From: Glaciecola sp964621345
GTDB lineage: Bacteria > Pseudomonadota > Gammaproteobacteria > Enterobacterales > Alteromonadaceae
Assembly: GCA_964621345.1 (NCBI GenBank)
Contig: CAZUON010000010.1
Span: 19,128 to 83,127 of the forward strand
Direction: 5' to 3'
DNA: 64,000 bases
Of the stretch, positions 43,998 through 51,442 are shown in pieces. A program made the translations under genes and the position numbers. The notes below the pieces were generated by a model, which was not told the origin of the DNA, made no database searches, and worked only from the letters and a program-made list of their open reading frames with translations. Position 1 is the first letter of the stretch, and each line of letters starts with the position of its first letter.

Positions 43998-44957
43998 TTA
44001 AGGATTAAGCTCAACTTGAAAGGCAGTATCAAATCCAATCTTTTGCAAAGCTTGGATAAGTTTTTGTGCACTTTGTTCATTTTCAACAGGACCTAAATGT
44101 AAACGATAGATGTTATCGAGCTTAGGAATACTGTTGGGAACTTGTAGTAGATTAGATAAACCGGTGGCTAAATCGCGTGCTTTACTCTCGTCTGAGGTGG
44201 CAGTAACTTGCACAAAAAGTAAGGTGTCATCTAACGATTCTTCAAGCACTTGTGGGCCATTACCCATACTCTCTCTTAGTTCAGAAGTACTTCGGTTATT
44301 GGCAATCGTACTGGAGGCAACGCTTGTTTGCAGAGTGTGGTTGTCTGTGTTGTTGTCGTTAGCAGCTAAACGGGTTTCAGCTTGAGTATTATTACCGATA
44401 GTTACTATACCGTCTTTGCTAACATGGATAATTTCGACTTTAACTCGGGTAACTCCCTTGCTATGAAAACCTAGCTTTTTTGCCGCACCGTAGGAAAGGT
44501 CTAAAATTCGATCGTCGTGAAAGGGGCCGCGGTCATTTACTCGCACTGTTGTAGTTTTATTGTTTTCTAAGTTAGTCACGCGTAAAAATGAGGGCAGGGG
44601 AAGTGTTTTATGGGCAGCGGTGAGGGCAAACATATCAAAGGTCTCGCCATTCGCGGTAGTATGCCCATGAAATTTCTGCCCATACCATGAGGCATAACCC
44701 TCTTCTTGGTATCCTTTGCTGTCTTGAAGGGGAGTGTAATAGCCTCCAAGCACCGTATAAGGACGACTTGTCCACACATTATGTGGTTCGTATACAGGAG
44801 TGGGTTCGACAAAGGCGAGTTCGCCATATTCAAATTTGGGAGCAGAGTCTTGTTTTTGTGAGTAACGAGAGCTTGAGGTCGGGCTGCTACTGCACGCCTG
44901 TAAAAAAAACGAGCAAATAACGATAAATAGTAGCGTTGAACGAGAATCCCTAGTCAT
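43998..44957 (-). CDS. rlpA: septal ring lytic transglycosylase RlpA, lipoprotein with SPOR domain
   Basis: RlpA is an outer-membrane lipoprotein that cleaves denuded glycan strands, first shown in Pseudomonas. Lipobox: FFLQACSSSP. The double-psi beta barrel (about residues 80-175) has GYASWYGQKFHGHTTANGET, FALTAAHKTLPLPSFLRVTN and VNDRGPFHDDRILDLSYGA, including the catalytic-site Glu and Asp. A Ser/Thr/Asn-rich linker leads to a C-terminal SPOR domain (from ~235, DTLLFVQVTATSDESKA). It is between rodA and dacA, as in E. coli. Confidence 0.94.
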   Translation of the reverse strand: MTRDSRSTLLFIVICSFFLQACSSSPTSSSRYSQKQDSAPKFEYGELAFVEPTPVYEPHNVWTSRPYTVLGGYYTPLQDSKGYQEEGYASWYGQKFHGHTTANGETFDMFALTAAHKTLPLPSFLRVTNLENNKTTTVRVNDRGPFHDDRILDLSYGAAKKLGFHSKGVTRVKVEIIHVSKDGIVTIGNNTQAETRLAANDNNTDNHTLQTSVASSTIANNRSTSELRESMGNGPQVLEESLDDTLLFVQVTATSDESKARDLATGLSNLLQVPNSIPKLDNIYRLHLGPVENEQSAQKLIQALQKIGFDTAFQVELNP

Positions 44958-45041
44958 AGTTAGCTTTCCCTTTTAAATACTCAAACCTTAAATTTATTAT
45001 CTTAAATTTATTATATAGTGCTTATGTTTGCCAATGTTCAT

Positions 45042-46154
45042 CTACCGTGACAATAGTCTTTTTTGTGTGCTTATAGACATCAATATACCAAAACCGGCTA
45101 ATAAGGTAACCATAGACGTACCACCATAACTGATTAGGGGAAGAGGAACGCCCACTACGGGTAACAAACCAGATACCATGCCCATATTCACAAATACATA
45201 AACAAAAAAGGTCAGGGTTATACTGCCCGCGAGTAGCTTACTAAACGCATCTTGCGCCCGGTTTGCGATGTATAATCCGCGCAAAATGATGCACAAATAC
45301 ATGATCAATAAACCGGCAACACCTAATAAACCAAATTCTTCACTGTATACTGCAAAAATAAAGTCTGTATGGCGCTCAGGTAAAAACTCCAGTTGTGATT
45401 GGGTACCCTGCAACCAGCCTTTACCTTCAATGCCACCTGAGCCAATAGCGATTTTAGACTGAATAATATGATAACCAGATCCTAGCGGGTCGCTCTCAGG
45501 GTTCATGAATGTGATGACACGTTGCTTTTGATAATCGGCCATCAAAAAGAACCACATAATGGGCGCAAATGCACCACCAAGCAGCGCAATATAGCTTATG
45601 AGCTTCCAAGCCATTCCAGCAAGAAATAACACAAATATACCAGAAGAGGCAATCAGCAAAGAAGTACCTAAATCAGGTTGTTTTGCTATCAATATGGTGG
45701 GAATAAATACCAACACAAAACCAATTAGGATATCGCGGTTTCGCGGGGGAAGTCCCTTTCTGCTTATATACCATGCGACCATTAAAGGTACCGCTAGTTT
45801 TAGGATTTCTGAGGGTTGAAAACGAATAAAACCAAAATCAAGCCAACGCTGTGCACCTTTACCCATATCACCTACCAGTAACACCGCAACAAGCATTAGT
45901 ACGCCTACCACATAGAAGTAAATTGATGCGCGCTGATACAGCATAATAGGCACTTGCGCTAGCACTACCATTACTGTGATAGCCAAGCCGAGTCGAACCA
46001 ACTGACGATTGACCAAATCCCAATCTTGACCACCAGAAGAATATATTGTGAGTAGGCCTACCAACATTAAACACAACAAAGAAAACAGCAAAAAACCGTC
46101 AATATGAATTTTTTCTAAAATAGAGCGTCTCGCGGGAGTAAAGGCCTTACTCAT
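45042..46154 (-). CDS. rodA: peptidoglycan glycosyltransferase RodA (MrdB)
   Basis: RodA is the SEDS-family polymerase of the elongasome, making glycan strands with PBP2. About ten membrane helices are seen, with the SEDS signatures FIRFQPSEILKLAVPLMVAW (~105-124), KQPDLGTSLLIASSGIFVLF (with the essential Asp, ~159-178), and PVVGVPLPLISYGGTSMVTL near the C-terminus. The start overlaps the mrdA stop by 4 nt. It belongs to the rlmH-mrdA-rodA-rlpA-dacA run, which couples rod-shape peptidoglycan synthesis with hydrolase maturation. Confidence 0.96.
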   Translation of the reverse strand: MSKAFTPARRSILEKIHIDGFLLFSLLCLMLVGLLTIYSSGGQDWDLVNRQLVRLGLAITVMVVLAQVPIMLYQRASIYFYVVGVLMLVAVLLVGDMGKGAQRWLDFGFIRFQPSEILKLAVPLMVAWYISRKGLPPRNRDILIGFVLVFIPTILIAKQPDLGTSLLIASSGIFVLFLAGMAWKLISYIALLGGAFAPIMWFFLMADYQKQRVITFMNPESDPLGSGYHIIQSKIAIGSGGIEGKGWLQGTQSQLEFLPERHTDFIFAVYSEEFGLLGVAGLLIMYLCIILRGLYIANRAQDAFSKLLAGSITLTFFVYVFVNMGMVSGLLPVVGVPLPLISYGGTSMVTLLAGFGILMSISTQKRLLSR

Positions 46155-48064
46155 TGCATCCTATCCTGCTCGGCAGTCTCTTCAGAGTTTACATTGGCTT
46201 GCGCTATTTTATTTGCTTGTGAACCAAAATAAAAATCCATTACGTTTCTAGCAACGGGGGCTGCATTTGCTCCGCCGCCGCCGGCATTTTCTATCGCGAC
46301 CGCTACGCTAATTTGTGGCGAATCGTAAGGAGCAAAACCAATAAATACCGCGTTATTTCTAAGCTCTTCTGATACTTCCTCAACTTCGTACTCTTCGTCT
46401 TGAGCAACTGTAAATAATTGAGCCGTCCCAGTTTTACCTGCTGCGATATAGTCGGTGCCTTCAAATGCTCTTAGGGCTGTGCCGTCAGGTCTATTAGCTG
46501 TGCCGTACATTGCATCGAGTATAACGTGCCAATTGGTTTCATCTATAATAGGAATGGGGGCTTTCATCTCTACAGGAAGTGGGTCAACGTTGCCCTCAAC
46601 CATGTAACCGCGCATAAGTCTTGGTACATGCCGCTGTCCTTTATTTACTAAAAATGTAAGAGATTGCGCAAGCTGCAAGGGGGTGGCACTCCAATAACCC
46701 TGACCGATGCCTACTGAAATAGTATCGCCAACATACCAAGGTTCATTAAACCGTGCGCGTTTCCAACCACGCGAGGGCAATATGGCACTGGATTCTTCAT
46801 ACAAGTCAATGCCGGTAAATTGGCCAAAGCCAAATTCAGTCATATATTCGTTAATGCGGTCAATGCCAAGCTTACTCGCAAGTTCGTAGTAAAAGGTATT
46901 GCACGACACTTCAAGCGACCGAGTCACATCGACATCACCATGACCCCATTTTTTCCAATCACGCCATACATGCGACACATTAGGTAAACGGAAGGTTCCA
47001 TTATCTTTAATCGTGTACTCTGGAGTGATAGTTTTATCTTCAAGGCCAGCTAAGGCGAGAAAGGGTTTTACGGTGGACGCCGGCGGGTATCGCCCTTGCG
47101 TGGCTCTGTTCAGTAGTGGGCTGTGATTGGAGTTAAGCAGTTTAGAGTATTCTTTTTGGCTAATGCCATGTACAAATAAGTTCGGATCGTAACTTGGACT
47201 ACTATAGAGCGCCAATACTCCGCCATCACGGGTATCTGTAATGACCACTGAACCTCTTCTGCCAGCGAGTTGTAGTTGTGCTTGTTTTTGCAATTCAATA
47301 TCTATATTTAAGGCTATATCTTTGCCGGGAATAGGAGGCTGAAGGTCCAGTACGCGAATGATTCGCCCTTGGTTATTTACCTCTACCTGCTGATAACCCA
47401 CCGAGCCGTGTAGTGTTTGCTCATGGTATTTCTCAACCCCTTGCTTACCAATGTCGTGAGTTGCAGCATAATTAGCTGCCTCGCCATTTTCTTGTAGTTT
47501 ATTCAGATCGCGCTTATTAATGCGGGCTACATAGCCAAGCATATGCGTTAAGGTATCTTTAAACGGGTAATAACGAGAGAGCCTAGCTTCTATACTAACA
47601 CCCGGGAAACGGTATTGATTTGCGGCAAATATTGCGACATCTTCTTGGCTTAGCTGCTTTCTTAAAGCCACCGGTTTAAATCTGCGTTGACGCTTTCTAT
47701 CGCGTTGAAAATCGTCTAACTCGTCGGTGGTCAGAGACATTAAATCAGTGAGTTGTGCCAAGGTTTCATCTAAATTTTCGACGTCTTCAGGCACTATTTC
47801 TAAGGTGAAAACAGGTTTGTTTTCGGCCAAAATTACGCCGTTGCGATCATAAATAAGGCCGCGGTTAGGCGCAATCGGCAGAACCTTTATACGGTTTCCG
47901 TTGGAGCGGGTTTGGTAGTCTTCAAATTGATTTACCTGCAGATGATACAGGTTCACGATAATTAGGCTTAAAAAGATAACAACAAAGAGCATCGAGACAA
48001 AGGTACGACGAGCAAAAAGATTTGCCTCGGCGGAGTGATCACGAATTGTTTGTCGTTTCTTCAC
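46151..48064 (-). CDS. mrdA: penicillin-binding protein 2, transpeptidase of the elongasome
   Basis: PBP2 crosslinks peptidoglycan in the Rod complex with RodA. It has one N-terminal membrane anchor (~26-47), a dimerisation/pedestal domain starting NRIKVLPIAPNRGLIYDRNG, and a transpeptidase domain with the nucleophile Ser in YPPASTVKPFLALAG, SxN as SCN in EVSCNTFYYELASKLG and KTG in IAAGKTGTAQLFT. At 637 residues it is near E. coli MrdA (633). It is 4 nt downstream of rlmH and overlaps rodA by 4 nt. Confidence 0.97.
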   Translation of the reverse strand: MKKRQTIRDHSAEANLFARRTFVSMLFVVIFLSLIIVNLYHLQVNQFEDYQTRSNGNRIKVLPIAPNRGLIYDRNGVILAENKPVFTLEIVPEDVENLDETLAQLTDLMSLTTDELDDFQRDRKRQRRFKPVALRKQLSQEDVAIFAANQYRFPGVSIEARLSRYYPFKDTLTHMLGYVARINKRDLNKLQENGEAANYAATHDIGKQGVEKYHEQTLHGSVGYQQVEVNNQGRIIRVLDLQPPIPGKDIALNIDIELQKQAQLQLAGRRGSVVITDTRDGGVLALYSSPSYDPNLFVHGISQKEYSKLLNSNHSPLLNRATQGRYPPASTVKPFLALAGLEDKTITPEYTIKDNGTFRLPNVSHVWRDWKKWGHGDVDVTRSLEVSCNTFYYELASKLGIDRINEYMTEFGFGQFTGIDLYEESSAILPSRGWKRARFNEPWYVGDTISVGIGQGYWSATPLQLAQSLTFLVNKGQRHVPRLMRGYMVEGNVDPLPVEMKAPIPIIDETNWHVILDAMYGTANRPDGTALRAFEGTDYIAAGKTGTAQLFTVAQDEEYEVEEVSEELRNNAVFIGFAPYDSPQISVAVAIENAGGGGANAAPVARNVMDFYFGSQANKIAQANVNSEETAEQDRMQ

Positions 48065-48068
48065 CTAT

Positions 48069-48539
48069 CTACTCTCTGTGATATGGGTGGTTTTGCGTAA
48101 CTGACCATGCGCGGTACAGCGCTTCGGCAACGATCACCCTCACCATCGGATGGGGCAGTGTTAAGTCTGACAACGACCACTTTTGCTCCGCCGCTGCTTT
48201 GCACTCATTCGATAAACCTTCCGGGCCACCAATTAGCAAACTGACATCTCTGCCATCCATCTTCCAACGTTCAATTTGCCCAGCTAAATCCTCTGTGGAC
48301 CAAGATTTACCCGTAACTTCCAAGGCAACAATTCGATTACCTTTTGGAATACTTTGCAAGCACTTTTGGCCTTCTTCAAAGGTGACTTTTTCGATGTTGG
48401 TCGTTTTCGTTCGTTTGCCCGGTGTGATTTCGGTAAAAGTGACTTTACAATCGCTTGGGAAACGCTTGATATATTCGTTCGTCCCTTCGACTACCCATTT
48501 GGGCATTTTGTTCCCCACGGCAACCACTTGAATATGCAT
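48069..48539 (-). CDS. rlmH: 23S rRNA pseudouridine(1915) N3-methyltransferase RlmH
   Basis: RlmH is a SPOUT methyltransferase acting on m3-psi1915 in the 70S ribosome. The sequence starts MHIQVVAVGNKMPKWVVEGT and has the SAM knot LLIGGPEGLSNECKAAAEQK (about 102-121) and the invariant C-terminus VRVIVAEALYRAWSVTQNHP, YHRE. The 156 residues are the usual length. It is 12 nt from rsfS. Confidence 0.96.
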   Translation of the reverse strand: MHIQVVAVGNKMPKWVVEGTNEYIKRFPSDCKVTFTEITPGKRTKTTNIEKVTFEEGQKCLQSIPKGNRIVALEVTGKSWSTEDLAGQIERWKMDGRDVSLLIGGPEGLSNECKAAAEQKWSLSDLTLPHPMVRVIVAEALYRAWSVTQNHPYHRE

Positions 48540-48551
48540 GTGCTGCTAAAC

Positions 48552-48869
48552 TTATTGCCAGAGCTTTTCTAATTGGAAAAAGTCTCGGGTCTCGTCTTGC
48601 ATAACATGGGCAACCACATCACCTAAATCGACTAACACCCATTCACCTACGTCTTTACCTTCGACACTTAATGGCGCATGGCCTGCCGCTTTACTCTCTT
48701 TTATTAGGTTCTCAGCAATGGAGGCGACGTGACGCTTTGAGTTGCCTGAACAGATGATTAAAGTGTCGGTTACGGTGCCTTTTTCAGACACGTCAATGAC
48801 CACAACGTCGCGGGCTTTCATGTCTTCTACTTTATCTATAACAAATTGTGTAAATGTATCTTCTTTCAA
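48552..48869 (-). CDS. rsfS: ribosome silencing factor RsfS
   Basis: RsfS binds L14 and blocks subunit joining in starved cells. The body matches E. coli RsfS: FVIDKVEDMKARDVVVIDVS, TDTLIICSGNSKRHVASIAE and VLVDLGDVVAHVMQDETRDF. No ATG exists near the conserved start; the TTG at 48869 (MKEDTFTQF after initiation), with aggt six bases upstream, gives 105 residues, the family length. A longer frame from 48989 would overlap nadD by 68 nt and adds unconserved basic sequence, so it is rejected. Confidence 0.92.
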   Translation of the reverse strand: MKEDTFTQFVIDKVEDMKARDVVVIDVSEKGTVTDTLIICSGNSKRHVASIAENLIKESKAAGHAPLSVEGKDVGEWVLVDLGDVVAHVMQDETRDFFQLEKLWQ

Positions 48870-48921
48870 TCTTATACCTATATTCTGTCTGTGCTTAGAT
48901 GTGTGCCATTTTTTATGGCAT

Positions 48922-49779
48922 TTAATATAAATTGTGCGCCTGAATGTATTGAATGAGTTCTGGCGGTAAATAATCGTTAACCGATTCACCCTGCTGTAAG
49001 GCTTGGCGAACCATAGTCGAGGATACTCTTACAGTGTCATTAACAAAAAACACCAGTTCCCCGTGTTTAGATGCACGTAGTATACCGTTTATATCCTTAT
49101 TTTGCGCATTTTGTGTCGATTCATTTAATAAATGTGCCGTGCTTGGCAATAATGCTAATAATTTTGTTGGTAGTTGTGGTGTATACCCTTCAGCTTCATA
49201 GCTTGATGTCGCTTTATCATAGGATTTATAGGGTTCTGAATTATTTGCATATGTTTTAAAGTCGTTTATGAAAATACGGTTCTGGGTTTGGCTCTTAAAA
49301 TACTGTACGAACTGAGCTTCGTTTTTGCTGGCTTGGTCAGTGCCTGTTTTTGAATCACTGCGCATTAGTACAATGATATGGCATCGCGACAAAATTGATT
49401 CTGCTTCATACCATGTGCTCAAGCCTAAAAACGCATCAAGCCCCATTACAAAGCAAATAGCTTGTTCAGGGTTTTGGGCATTTAAGCGCTCAAGTGTGTG
49501 GGCGCTGTAACTAGGCGCATCAAGCGATATTTCAATTTCATTTACACGAAGACGAGAATCTTGTTTTGCCAACAGTTTTGTCATGGCGAGGCGGTGTTGC
49601 GAACTTATACGCGTATTTTTGTGCACGGGAATATGGCTAGGAATTAAGTCGCACTCGTTTACTTTAAGGCGGTCTAACAACTCACATAAAGGAAGAATAT
49701 GGCCGTTGTGTGGTGGGTCAAAGGTTCCACCAAAAATCAATTTAAGATCAATTTTGGAGGCATTGGAGGAGTCTTTCAT
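48922..49779 (-). CDS. nadD: nicotinate-nucleotide adenylyltransferase NadD, enlarged
   Basis: NadD adenylates nicotinate mononucleotide in NAD synthesis. The nucleotidyltransferase motif is LIFGGTFDPPHNGHILPLCE (~14-33, with HNGH), followed by HRLAMTKLLAKQDSRLRVNE and VMGLDAFLGLSTWYEAESIL; the C-terminal VSSTMVRQALQQGESVNDYL contains the ISSTxIR-like motif. At 285 residues it is ~70 longer than E. coli NadD (213). The extra part, about residues 136-235, is Ser/Asn/Lys-rich with no recognisable domain. Its start shares one base with the holA stop (taatg). Confidence 0.92.
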   Translation of the reverse strand: MKDSSNASKIDLKLIFGGTFDPPHNGHILPLCELLDRLKVNECDLIPSHIPVHKNTRISSQHRLAMTKLLAKQDSRLRVNEIEISLDAPSYSAHTLERLNAQNPEQAICFVMGLDAFLGLSTWYEAESILSRCHIIVLMRSDSKTGTDQASKNEAQFVQYFKSQTQNRIFINDFKTYANNSEPYKSYDKATSSYEAEGYTPQLPTKLLALLPSTAHLLNESTQNAQNKDINGILRASKHGELVFFVNDTVRVSSTMVRQALQQGESVNDYLPPELIQYIQAHNLY

Positions 49780-50810
49780 TACGCGCTTAATGAGAAGTGC
49801 TCTAGGGGGGCCGGTAAAAACAATAGGGCTAAATGACTGAGCAATACATAAGGTTTTTGTACACTCTCAGATTTTAAAACGGCATCAGCTTGCTGCAAAT
49901 GTGTAATTAATATACTGATATGCGCAGGACTTAATCTCATCAGCGCACTGTTATACAAACTCTGTTTGTTTTGCCAGATTCGCATTTTTGCATAAGGGAT
50001 CGTTTCCCCTCGTTGACGGAAGCCTAAACACTGCTCTAAAAGTTGAGCTTCACGAATTAAAGACCACAAAATGATATTAGGCTCCAACCCCTCACTCTCC
50101 AAACGGTAGAGTATTTTAATTGCTCGTCGCATATTGCCTGCAAGTACTTCATCGCTGAACTGAAACACGGTAAAGCGTGATTGATCAACACTGGCCTTTG
50201 TAACTTGCTCTGCATCTATGCTGCTAGCATTTGGGAATAACAAGGCGAGCTTTTCAAGTTCTTGGTTGGCAGCAAGTAGATTACCTTCGTTTAAGTCAGC
50301 AATGGTATTGATGGCATCGCTGGTAAGGGGGATTTTTCGCTCATGGGCTTTTTGCTTCAGCCATTGTTTAAGTTGTGAGCCTTGCAATTCATAGCAGTGA
50401 CAAAACCAAGCGTTAGCCGACACTTGTTTGAACCACTTTGCTTTTTGCACATCTTGGGCAATTTTAGGGCCTTGAATGAGCAATAAAGTATCAGGGCCAA
50501 TGTTGCTGGCAACATCGCTTAATACTGTGCCACCTTTTGCTCCGGGTTTGCCCGTAGGAAGTGTTAGCTCAATATATTGTTTGTCTGAAAACAGAGACAT
50601 GGCCTGGGTCGCATCAACTAACTCATTCCACGAAAAGTCGCTATCAGCATTCAGTGTCTGGCGCTCATCAAAACCGTTGTCTTTTGCCTTTTGACGCACA
50701 GCATCTATGATTTCTTGCTTTTGCTGAGGTTCATCCCCAAACAGCAGCACAATGGGAGGCAGAGGATGCTTGGCAAGATGGGCAGTAAACTGGTTGGGCT
50801 TTAATTGCAT
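49779..50810 (-). CDS. holA: DNA polymerase III subunit delta
   Basis: HolA is the wrench subunit of the clamp loader, opening the beta clamp. The N-terminal LPPIVLLFGDEPQQKQEIID matches the delta start and the degenerate Walker A area; NEGNLLAANQELEKLALLFP is the conserved central block, and the C-terminal collar domain has FQFSDEVLAGNMRRAIKILY and LLEQCLGFRQRG. At 343 residues it equals E. coli HolA. It shares a single base with both the lptE stop and the nadD start, the tightest packing in the cluster. Confidence 0.94.
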   Translation of the reverse strand: MQLKPNQFTAHLAKHPLPPIVLLFGDEPQQKQEIIDAVRQKAKDNGFDERQTLNADSDFSWNELVDATQAMSLFSDKQYIELTLPTGKPGAKGGTVLSDVASNIGPDTLLLIQGPKIAQDVQKAKWFKQVSANAWFCHCYELQGSQLKQWLKQKAHERKIPLTSDAINTIADLNEGNLLAANQELEKLALLFPNASSIDAEQVTKASVDQSRFTVFQFSDEVLAGNMRRAIKILYRLESEGLEPNIILWSLIREAQLLEQCLGFRQRGETIPYAKMRIWQNKQSLYNSALMRLSPAHISILITHLQQADAVLKSESVQKPYVLLSHLALLFLPAPLEHFSLSA

Positions 50811-51355
50811 TAATTTGCGCCCGATTCGATTGGTGCTTGGGATACTGCTAATGAATATTGGCTCGACAATAACCTAATAATACGGTCTGCGGTTTCATCT
50901 CGCATTTCTTCCATAATCAACTCAAACTCTCTCGCCTTTGCAAGAATCTGACGTGGGTCGTCTTGATATTCTCGCGTTACAGACATGGTATTATTGATAG
51001 GCTGGGCGTTGGGAAAGATCACCTCATAGTCGACCGAATAAATAAGTTCGTATTCAGCCACTTGCCCACTTGAAAATACCGACAGCAAGCGCCGCTCAAC
51101 ATTTTCTGGTTGTAAGTTTATCATTACTGTTTCACTGGGTTTTAACGTGAGGGCGTCTTCAGAGTCAGCTTTCAAGCTATTAAGCTGATATACCGGTAGA
51201 CGTGTGTCAAGTGAACGGGAGAGCGGGTTGTATTGCAAAGATGCATTAATTACAACAGTATTTAGTTGTGTCGGCAAGGCCTGAGAGCCACGCAAACTGA
51301 AACCACATCCACTCACCATGGCGGCGATAAGGCCAAGAGATATTATTCTAAGCAT
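50810..51355 (-). CDS. lptE: LPS-assembly lipoprotein LptE
   Basis: LptE plugs the LptD barrel that inserts lipopolysaccharide in the outer membrane. ATG at 51355 gives a lipoprotein signal (MLRIISLGLIAAMVSGCGFS) with lipobox VSGC and the mature FSLRGSQALPTQLNTVVINA, the family hallmark (CGF-x-LRG). A longer frame to 51436 puts 27 charged residues before the signal and is not favoured. The ribosome binding site is weak. It is immediately downstream of leuS, as in E. coli. Confidence 0.92.
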   Translation of the reverse strand: MLRIISLGLIAAMVSGCGFSLRGSQALPTQLNTVVINASLQYNPLSRSLDTRLPVYQLNSLKADSEDALTLKPSETVMINLQPENVERRLLSVFSSGQVAEYELIYSVDYEVIFPNAQPINNTMSVTREYQDDPRQILAKAREFELIMEEMRDETADRIIRLLSSQYSLAVSQAPIESGAN

Positions 51356-51442
51356 CTTTATTTTTATCGAGCTCAAAGCTTCTTTTCCTTTCAGGTCACT
51401 TTGCCGAGCCATAGCATCAAAGCTAGGCTCGGCCACTATGCG

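Noticed and set aside
48870..48989. N-terminal extension of RsfS
   Set aside because: It overlaps nadD, is basic and unlike any RsfS; the TTG start at 48869 gives the family length.
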